Shown here piece by piece: positions 58,527 through 64,000 of a stretch of 64,000 nt of DNA. The stretch comes from JANQRZ01 sp965214485 (GTDB lineage: Bacteria; Bacteroidota; Rhodothermia; Rhodothermales; JANQRZ01): NCBI GenBank assembly GCA_965214485.1, contig CBDCBW010000013.1:124001-188000 (forward strand), given 5' to 3'. How positions within the stretch are numbered: the first letter of the stretch is position 1; the number at the start of each line of letters is the position of its first letter. A program made the position numbers and the translations under genes. The notes under the pieces are model-generated. The model had not been told where the DNA came from and did no database searches. It worked only from the letters and a program-made list of their open reading frames with translations.

Positions 58527-59333
58527 TACGCCGAAGCCGAAGCCGGGCGTCCAGCCGATCCACTCGTGGCGCTCGGCGGACACGTCGGCGCGGAGGATGC
58601 CCACCGCGACGCCGACGCCGAGGCTGGAGCGCACCGGCGCGGTCGTGAAGCCGGCGCGGAGGAAGAGGACCTCGACCGGCTGCACCTCCAGCCCACCCCG
58701 GAACGAGACCGGGAAGTCCACCTCTTTGTCTACGCCGACGAGGACGAGCGCCTGCCGGGCGGGCCGGTACCCTAGCCCGACTTCGAGCCCGCGCCGGAGC
58801 GGGTCGGACGCGCCGAGCTCGGGGCGGTTGAGGTTGTAGGCGTGGAAGCCGAAGTCGAGGCCGGGCAGCACCTCGGTGAGGGTGCCGAGCGAGAGGCCGA
58901 GCGCCGCGGTGGAGCCGAAGCCGGGGACCGAGACCGACGTGTAGCCCAGGCGCAGCCCGGCGTGGACGCGCCGCGAGGCCGAGACGGCGAAGGACCGGGC
59001 GAACCCGAGGCCGAAGACGGTCTCGCGGAAGTCCTCGAAGCCGTAGCTCCGCGCGCTCGCCGCGACCGTCCCGTAGCGCGTCGGCTCCGCCACGGCGACG
59101 GCCCCGAGCCGGAGCTCGCTCAGCCCGAACGCCTGCGAGGCGAACGCCGAGCCGGCCCGGCCGGGGAGCGTCGCCCAAGCCGCCGGGTTGTGGTGGCCCC
59201 ACACCTCGCCCTCGAGCGCCACCGTGGCCCGGCCGAGCGCGAGCGTCCGCGCCCCGCCCTCGGCGAGCGGGACGAGCTGGGCGTGCGCCGCCGGGGCGAC
59301 GAAAGCGCAGAGCACGAGCAGACGGAGCGGCAT
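58518..59333 (-). CDS. PorV/PorQ-like outer-membrane beta-barrel
   Basis: 271 residues. Signal peptide (LRLLVLCAFVAPAAHA) and an all-beta protein of the PorV/PorQ/UPF0164 type: GGARTLALGRATVALEGEVW with the HHNPAAWA stretch typical of the N-terminal plug region, then many amphipathic strands (GLRLGYTSVSVPGFGS, LDFGFHAYNLNRPEL, GVGVAVGILRADVS) ending GFGFGVQF with a C-terminal Phe. In T9SS species such barrels include the PorV shuttle and PorQ; which one, if either, cannot be fixed. The in-frame ATG at 59399 gives a longer N-terminus without a better signal. It is followed by the HhH gene on the same strand. Confidence 0.78.
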   Translation of the reverse strand: MPLRLLVLCAFVAPAAHAQLVPLAEGGARTLALGRATVALEGEVWGHHNPAAWATLPGRAGSAFASQAFGLSELRLGAVAVAEPTRYGTVAASARSYGFEDFRETVFGLGFARSFAVSASRRVHAGLRLGYTSVSVPGFGSTAALGLSLGTLTEVLPGLDFGFHAYNLNRPELGASDPLRRGLEVGLGYRPARQALVLVGVDKEVDFPVSFRGGLEVQPVEVLFLRAGFTTAPVRSSLGVGVAVGILRADVSAERHEWIGWTPGFGFGVQF

Positions 59334-59353
59334 AGGCGCAGGCGGAGCGGCAT
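59323..59353. repeat. 11 bp repeat, 20 bp apart, carrying a start codon
   Basis: CGGAGCGGCAT occurs at 59323-59333 and 59343-59353. On the minus strand each contains ATG (59333 and 59353), giving two starts 20 bp apart in different frames; only 59333 opens the barrel gene. It is the remains of a tandem duplication. Confidence 0.75.
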
Positions 59354-59476
59354 GGGCAAGGGAAGCGCTGGAAAAGTATACGATTCCCGGTGCTTGCACC
59401 GTATAACCAGAGCGCCGCGCGGCCCCGGCACCCAGCGAAAGTATCTTTCCCCTCCCGCGGCCTCCCTTCCGACGTC

Positions 59477-60376
59477 ATGCGCTTTCTGCCCCGCTGCCTC
59501 GCCCTGCTCGCCTGCCTGCTGGCCCTCGCGCCGAGCGCGGCCTCGCAGGAGTTGCTCTGCGCCGTCCGGGTCCAGTTCGGCACGCTCGGCGGTAACGAGT
59601 TCGACTTTCTGAACGACCTGCAGGACCAGATCGAGCAGTACCTCAACAACCGCCCGTGGACCGAGGACCGGTTCCGCGAGGTCGAGCGGATCGACTGCAA
59701 CGTGCAGATCGAGATCATCGAGGCGCAGGGCCTGGACCGGTTCACCGCCCAGGTCGTCGTCGGTGCCCGGCGTCCGATCTACGCGACGGCCCGGGCCACC
59801 CAGGTCTTTCAGGTGGTCGATACGAACTGGCAGTTCCAGTACAACCGGGGCCAGCCGCTGATCTTCGACACGAACCGCTACGACTCGCTCACGAGCCTGC
59901 TGGACTTCTACGCCTTCATGATCCTCGGGTACGACTACGACACGTTCGCCGAGCTCGGCGGGACGCCCTACTTCGAGCAGGCCCGCGAAATCTCCGAGCT
60001 GGCGCAGTCCCAGGGCGACCCCGGCTGGGTGTCGATCGGCGACGACCGGACGCGGACGGCGCTCGTCCGCCAGATTCTCGACCCGCGCTACCAGGGGCTG
60101 CGCCGCGCCTACTTCCTCTACCACTTCGGCACGCTCGACCTGTTCACGCGCGACCAGCAGGCGGCGTGGGAAGCCGGGTTCTCCGCCGTCGAGGCCATCT
60201 ACGAGCTGTTCCTCGAGGTCTCGCGCAAGTACGCCTCGGACCTGTTCTTCGCGACCAAGGCCGCCGAGCTCGCCGAGCTCTTCGAGGAGGCCGACGAGGT
60301 GAAGAACCAGCTCTACGCGATGCTCATCGAGATGGACCCGGCCCGCTCCAGCGACTACGACCGGTTGCTGGAGTGA
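59477..60376 (+). CDS. DUF4835 family protein
   Basis: 299 residues. Signal peptide (LALLACLLALAPSAASQ); after the cleavage site ELLCAVRVQFGTLGGNEFDF, RPIYATARATQVFQVVDTNW, YFEQAREISELAQSQGDPGW and LIEMDPARSSDYDRLL fit DUF4835, a family of secreted or periplasmic proteins widespread in Bacteroidota. It has few Cys and an acidic C-terminus. Function unknown. TATCTTT at 59442-59448, 29 bp upstream of the ATG, is a promoter-like motif. The gene is divergent from the PorV-like gene. A stretch with GAGGGTCGAA copies lies after the stop, ahead of MITE copy 3. Confidence 0.85.
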   Translation: MRFLPRCLALLACLLALAPSAASQELLCAVRVQFGTLGGNEFDFLNDLQDQIEQYLNNRPWTEDRFREVERIDCNVQIEIIEAQGLDRFTAQVVVGARRPIYATARATQVFQVVDTNWQFQYNRGQPLIFDTNRYDSLTSLLDFYAFMILGYDYDTFAELGGTPYFEQAREISELAQSQGDPGWVSIGDDRTRTALVRQILDPRYQGLRRAYFLYHFGTLDLFTRDQQAAWEAGFSAVEAIYELFLEVSRKYASDLFFATKAAELAELFEEADEVKNQLYAMLIEMDPARSSDYDRLLE

Positions 60377-60422
60377 CCAGCCGTGAGGGTCGAACGAGCT
60401 ACGAGGGTCGAATGACGAGGGG

Positions 60423-60590
60423 CTAGGCTCTGTCACGCAAGTCGGTCCGTCGGCGAGCGAGAGACCCTGGAGGGACCCGGCCAGGCGTCCGACAAGCCGG
60501 ATGCCGTAGCATCGGGCGAGGAGGACAACGCCGCAGGGCCCTTCCGGGGCCTCGCCGAGCCAGGAGCCGGATTCACGTGACGGGGCCTAG
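60423..60590 (-). mobile_element. MITE-like repeat, copy 3 (168 bp, inverted)
   Basis: Reverse complement of the family seen at 31594 and 55619: on the minus strand it runs CTAGGCCCCGTCACGT to GTGACAGAGCCTAG. CTAG is present on both sides. Over its length it is about 93% identical to copy 2 by eye. It lies between DUF4835 and the HEAT-cyclophilin gene. Confidence 0.87.
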
Positions 60591-60606
60591 GGCGAGCGAC
60601 ACCTTG

Positions 60607-62724
60607 TCACTCGTCGTTCGCCACTCGTACCTCCCGGACGCGGTCACCCTGGAGGAGTCGGTCGACGACCTCCTGACCCTCGACGACACGTCCGAAGGCG
60701 GTGTAGCGCCCGTCGAGGTGGGGCTGCGCGCTGTGGGTGACGAAGAACTGCGAGCCTTCGGTGTCCTTCCCGGCCGAGGCCATCCCGACCGTGCCGCGCA
60801 CGTACGGGACGCGGGCGAACTCGCTCGGCAGGAACGTCCCTGGCCCGCCGAAGCCGTCGCCGCGCGCGTAGTCGCCGCCCTGCACCACGAAGTTCGGGAC
60901 GACGCGGTGGAACGGCACGCCGTCGTAGCGCCCGGCCTCGGCGTTGCGCGTGATCTCCTGGACCGTGAGCGGCGCGGCCTCGGCGTCGAGCTCGATCACC
61001 ACCCGGCCCCGGTCCGTCTCGAAGCTCAGGAGCGGGTGGCGGCCGAGGGCGCGGAGGTACGCCCAGTCGAGGGAGGGGAAGGTCGGCGGGGCGAGGCCCG
61101 TCGCCTCGAAGTCGACGCCGCGCCCGAAGCGCTCGCTGAGCGTGGCGGCGGCGGCCTGCCGGATCGTCGGGTGCGGGCCTCCGAGCGCGACGTCGAGCAG
61201 GAACGGGATCGCGGTGGTGTCCCGGACCGCGCCGAGGGCACGGACGATCTCGACCATCGGCTCGGTGTCGGTGGGCACGCTCATCTCGGCGTAGGTCTCC
61301 CGTAGCACGGCCGAGGCCCCGAGCAGTCGGAAGAGCGAGTCGGCGAGGACGGGGGCGGCGGCGTAGGCCGTGGCGAGGTCGCGCCGCCGGAGGGCCTCGG
61401 CGAAGAGGCCGAAGTAGAACGGGGCGCGCTCCGCCGAGCGCTCGGCCTCCCAGTCCGCCTTGAGTGCTTCGAGCGCGGCGTAGGCCACGCGGGGGTCGTC
61501 GTCGCGGGCGGCCTCGGTGAGCACCGCCGCGCTCGCCGGCTCGTCGGCCCCGGCGAGGCCGGCGAGCGCGGCGGCCCGCGCGAAGGGGAGATCGGCCGGA
61601 GGCACGGGGTGCGCCCGCGGCGTGGGAGGGACCGCAGGCGGCGAGACGGCGTCCACCCAGCGCAGGGCGCTCCCCGTGCGCCCGCCATGCACGAGGGCCG
61701 CGACGAGCGGGGCCCAGACCTGCCACGTCGCGCTGTGCCGCTGCATCGCGGTCTCGACGCGGTCCAGCCGCTCGGCGGAGAGCGAGTCCAGGGCGGCGAG
61801 CGCCCCGGCCGCCGCCGCCGCGACGTGGACCGACGGGTCGTCGAGGGCGACGAAGAGCGCGTGCCGGACGGCGTCGGAGGCGTCGGGCCGGGTGAGGGCG
61901 CGGACGGCGTTCGTGCGGACGCGCCAGTCCGCGCTGGTGCGGAGGAGCGGAAGGAGACGCGGCGTCGCCCGCGCCGGGTCCAGCCGACTGAGCGCGAGGG
62001 CGAGGTGGGACTGCGCCGGGTCGTCCGGTGTGAGGCTGCCCGAGGCCGCGATGACGGCCTCGGCGGCGTGCTGCCACGGGGCCGGGTCGCGCGTCCGCCC
62101 GAAGTAGTACGCCGCGTGCGCGCGGAGGGCGGCGTCGGGGTCGGTAAGGTGCTCGGCGAGCCAGTCCACGGCTCGCCGGTCGTGGACGCCGCGGAGCCCG
62201 TAGCGGGCGAGGGCCACCGCGCGCGCCGAGCCGAGCGACGGGTCGAGCGGCACGTCCGGCAGGGCCGCGAGGGTAGCCCGCCCGCCGGTCTTGCCGAGGG
62301 CGTCGAGCAGCAGGCGCTGCACCGCGCGGTCGCGCTCGGCGCGGAGGGCGTCGAGGAGAGAGAGGGCCGCCGTGGAGTCGGCGCTCTGGCCGAGGGCGAA
62401 GGCCGCGTCCGCCCGGACGGCGGCGCTCGGATCGTCGAGGAGGCGGACGAGGAGCGGGACGGCCCCCGCGTCCTGCACCGAGCCGAAGGCGAGGGCGGCG
62501 CGCGCCCGGACCGCGGCCTCGCCGTCCGTCAGCAGCGCCCGCAGCGCCGCGGTGTCGCGCCGGGTCTGGCGCTCGACGACGGCCTGGAGGTCGGCCCGCG
62601 TCAGCAGCCCGTCGTCGGGCCGGGCGTAGGCCGCCTGCGGCGGCGGGAGCGGGGCGTCGGGCGGCCCGGGCTGGGTGGAGGCGCAGCCTGCGAGCGCGAC
62701 CGCGAGAGCGAGGAGCAGGCGCAT
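60607..62724 (-). CDS. lipoprotein fusing HEAT repeats to a cyclophilin-type peptidyl-prolyl isomerase
   Basis: 705 residues. Lipoprotein signal (LLLALAVALAGC, Cys14). Residues 60-530: HEAT/PBS-lyase-like repeats with RARAALAFGSVQDAGAVPLL, VRADAAFALGQSADSTAALS, RAHAAYYFGRTRDPAPW, and more. Residues 545-700: a cyclophilin domain with PFHRVVPNFVVQGGD, GTVGMASAGKDTEGSQFFV and GRYTAFGRVVEGQEVVD; the Arg and Gln of the active site (HRVV, NFVVQGGD) and the FF are present. It would isomerise X-Pro bonds in the envelope; HEAT repeats may bind clients. Fusions of this type occur in Bacteroidota. The ATG at 62724 is the one that gives the lipobox; longer frames pass into tRNA-Leu. Confidence 0.9.
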   Translation of the reverse strand: MRLLLALAVALAGCASTQPGPPDAPLPPPQAAYARPDDGLLTRADLQAVVERQTRRDTAALRALLTDGEAAVRARAALAFGSVQDAGAVPLLVRLLDDPSAAVRADAAFALGQSADSTAALSLLDALRAERDRAVQRLLLDALGKTGGRATLAALPDVPLDPSLGSARAVALARYGLRGVHDRRAVDWLAEHLTDPDAALRAHAAYYFGRTRDPAPWQHAAEAVIAASGSLTPDDPAQSHLALALSRLDPARATPRLLPLLRTSADWRVRTNAVRALTRPDASDAVRHALFVALDDPSVHVAAAAAGALAALDSLSAERLDRVETAMQRHSATWQVWAPLVAALVHGGRTGSALRWVDAVSPPAVPPTPRAHPVPPADLPFARAAALAGLAGADEPASAAVLTEAARDDDPRVAYAALEALKADWEAERSAERAPFYFGLFAEALRRRDLATAYAAAPVLADSLFRLLGASAVLRETYAEMSVPTDTEPMVEIVRALGAVRDTTAIPFLLDVALGGPHPTIRQAAAATLSERFGRGVDFEATGLAPPTFPSLDWAYLRALGRHPLLSFETDRGRVVIELDAEAAPLTVQEITRNAEAGRYDGVPFHRVVPNFVVQGGDYARGDGFGGPGTFLPSEFARVPYVRGTVGMASAGKDTEGSQFFVTHSAQPHLDGRYTAFGRVVEGQEVVDRLLQGDRVREVRVANDE

Positions 62725-62855
62725 CGGGGGTGTGCGAAGAGTGCGTCGAAACCGGCGGCGGCACGAACCAACAGCCCGGCATCGGCTATCTTGGGCCGGC
62801 CGGGCTGGGTTTCGGAGCGGTCCGAGGTCGGGTTTTGGAGCAGTCCGAGGGGATG

Positions 62856-62938
62856 TGCCGGAGGTGGGAGTCGAACCCACACATCCTTTCGGATACAGGT
62901 TCCTAAAACCTGCGTGTCTACCATTCCACCACTCCGGC
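62856..62938 (-). tRNA. tRNA-Leu (TAG anticodon)
   Basis: Read from 62938 down: acceptor GCCGGAG, D arm GTGGAATGGTAGACAC, anticodon stem CAGGT with loop TTTAGGA (anticodon TAG, T33 present), long class II variable arm with TATCCGAAAGGATG, T arm GGGTTCGACTCCC, acceptor CTCCGGC, discriminator A. CCA not encoded. It reads CUN leucine codons. Confidence 0.93.
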
Positions 62939-62991
62939 AACGGCCCGAAATATAACGCCGCCACGCCTCCCTTCCCACAACCCCGACCCCC

Positions 62992-64000
62992 ATGTACCGA
63001 CGCATCACACTCCCGCTGCTGCTGGCCCTCGGCCTCGCCGCGTGCTCTGGCACCGAAGTCGTCACGACGGCCCCGCCCTCGACGCCGCCGATGGCCGACG
63101 ACGCGCCGATGGACCCGCCGACGGCCGACGACGGCATGGCCGAGACCGGCCTGACCATGCCGATGCTCCTCGACCCCGACACCGTCCGCGCCGGGCAGTT
63201 CGACAACGGGCGGATGTTCACCTTCGACAACCCGCCGCGCGCCTACCTGGCCGAGACCTACGGCTTCGCGCCGGACGACGAGTGGTTCGAGCACGCCCAC
63301 CTCGGCGCGCTGCGCTTCGCGACGTACTGCTCGGCGTCGTTCGTCTCCCCCAACGGGCTGATCCTCACCAACCACCACTGCGCCCGCCAGAGCGTGACGC
63401 AGGTGACCGGCGACGGGGAGAACCTCGGGCGCGACGGCTTCTACGCCGAGGCGATGGGCGACGAGCGCGCGGTGGACGACCTGTTCGTCGAGCAGCTCAT
63501 CGAGATCACCGACGTGACGGCGGAGGTGGACGCCGCCGCCGAGGCGATGGAGACCGACGCCGAGCGCATCAACGCCCGCCAGGAAACCATCGGCGCGATC
63601 CAGGAGCGGATGGAGGAGGGCGTTGGCGGCGAAGAGGCCGGGATGCGCGTCCAGATCATCACGCTCTACAACGGCGGCCAGTACTCGGCCTACACCTTCC
63701 GGCGCTACCCGAACGTCCGGCTCGTCTTCGCGCCCGAGGACCAGCTCGGCTTCTTCGGCGGCGACCCGGACAACTTCACGTATCCGCGCTACAGCCTCGA
63801 CTTCGCGCTCTTCCGCGCCGTCGACGAGGGCGGCGACCCGGTCGATACCTCGGAGTTCTACTTTCCCTGGAGCGAGGAGGGAACCGACGCGGGCGAGCTC
63901 GTCTTCGTGATCGGCAACCCCGGCTCGACGACGCGCCTCCAGACGGTCTCGCAGCTCGAGTACCGCCGCGACGTGCAGGAGCCGGCCACTCTCCGTCTCC
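62992..64000 (+). CDS. S46-family dipeptidyl-peptidase (DPP7/DPP11-like), 3'-truncated
   Basis: The first 336 codons; the frame runs off the window end. Lipoprotein-like signal with Cys18 (ALGLAACSG). A Met/Asp/Pro-rich spacer of about 35 residues leads to the chymotrypsin-fold start: QFDNGRMFTFDNPP, then CSASFVSPNGLILTNHHCAR with the catalytic His at 128/129 and paired Cys113/Cys130. FGGDPDNFTYPRYSLDFALFR holds the catalytic Asp, and FVIGNPGSTTR follows. The catalytic Ser would lie downstream, outside the window. S46 enzymes release dipeptides from oligopeptides and are typical of Bacteroidota. A TATAACG motif lies at 62951, 41 bp upstream. tRNA-Leu is upstream on the other strand. Confidence 0.93.
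   Translation, partial: MYRRITLPLLLALGLAACSGTEVVTTAPPSTPPMADDAPMDPPTADDGMAETGLTMPMLLDPDTVRAGQFDNGRMFTFDNPPRAYLAETYGFAPDDEWFEHAHLGALRFATYCSASFVSPNGLILTNHHCARQSVTQVTGDGENLGRDGFYAEAMGDERAVDDLFVEQLIEITDVTAEVDAAAEAMETDAERINARQETIGAIQERMEEGVGGEEAGMRVQIITLYNGGQYSAYTFRRYPNVRLVFAPEDQLGFFGGDPDNFTYPRYSLDFALFRAVDEGGDPVDTSEFYFPWSEEGTDAGELVFVIGNPGSTTRLQTVSQLEYRRDVQEPATLRL

Noticed and set aside
59390..59476. N-terminal extension of the DUF4835 gene
   Set aside because: Adds a polar tail before the signal peptide and covers the promoter-like TATCTTT.

Overview
The window looks like chromosomal DNA of a high-GC member of the Rhodothermota (the Rhodothermia / Salinibacter / Rubricoccus side of the Bacteroidota group). 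Reasons: very GC-rich coding DNA; four large secreted proteins ending in a type IX secretion (T9SS) sorting domain with a YPNPF-like motif; families typical of the Bacteroidota lineage (DUF5686 with a carboxypeptidase-regulatory-like domain, DUF4835, S46 dipeptidyl-peptidase, PorV/PorQ-like barrel, PEGA-domain Ser/Thr kinase); few Shine-Dalgarno sequences; and promoter-like TTG-N20-22-TAnnTTn patterns. The genus cannot be fixed from sequence alone.

Layout. 1-18.5 kb: truncated NUDIX gene, small proteins, a rhomboid protease, a GT-C-like membrane protein, two T9SS cargo proteins, a DUF5686 outer-membrane protein, a YjbR-like protein, lipoprotein Cu/Zn superoxide dismutase, mutS with the tail of a VapC-like PIN gene behind it, and a complete IS5-family element. 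18.5-27.5 kb: a minus-strand series of PEGA-type Ser/Thr kinase, TPR protein and a giant secreted SBBP/Ig-repeat T9SS protein, then a small orphan peptide gene with a lasso-type leader and tRNA-Gln. 27.6-33 kb: PlsC acyltransferase, two unknown genes, ribD and ribE separated by a MITE-like repeat, and a lipoprotein. 33-41 kb: Ig-like lipoprotein coupled to glutamate dehydrogenase, TrmH-family methyltransferase, alanine dehydrogenase, a BtuF-like protein and alanine racemase. 41-47.9 kb: a beta-propeller-like T9SS protein, the murein transglycosylase MltF, a second MITE-like element, a patatin phospholipase and a formate dehydrogenase alpha-subunit remnant. 48-55.6 kb: a redox/signalling neighbourhood (response regulator fused to a thioredoxin-reductase-like flavoprotein, a CPA2 antiporter fused to a glutaredoxin-like domain, a UBP zinc finger, a histidine kinase with a CRP-like sensor, a YciE-like ferritin fold protein). 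55.6-64 kb: two more MITE copies, a frameshifted helix-hairpin-helix/beta-barrel gene, a PorV-like barrel, DUF4835, a HEAT-cyclophilin lipoprotein, tRNA-Leu and the start of an S46 peptidase.

Four themes stand out. (1) A three-copy 168-186 bp MITE family with CTAG target duplications, plus a separate 205 bp element whose end resembles the resident IS5-family terminus; IS5 and two MITE-like elements lie at or against stop codons. (2) An unusually dense set of short tandem duplications (mostly 15-22 bp) at gene edges, several copying a start or stop codon. (3) A likely redox two-component module at 48-55 kb. (4) Decayed genes: a PIN toxin tail, formate dehydrogenase, and a frameshifted barrel gene. 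No rRNA, CRISPR array or phage region is visible.
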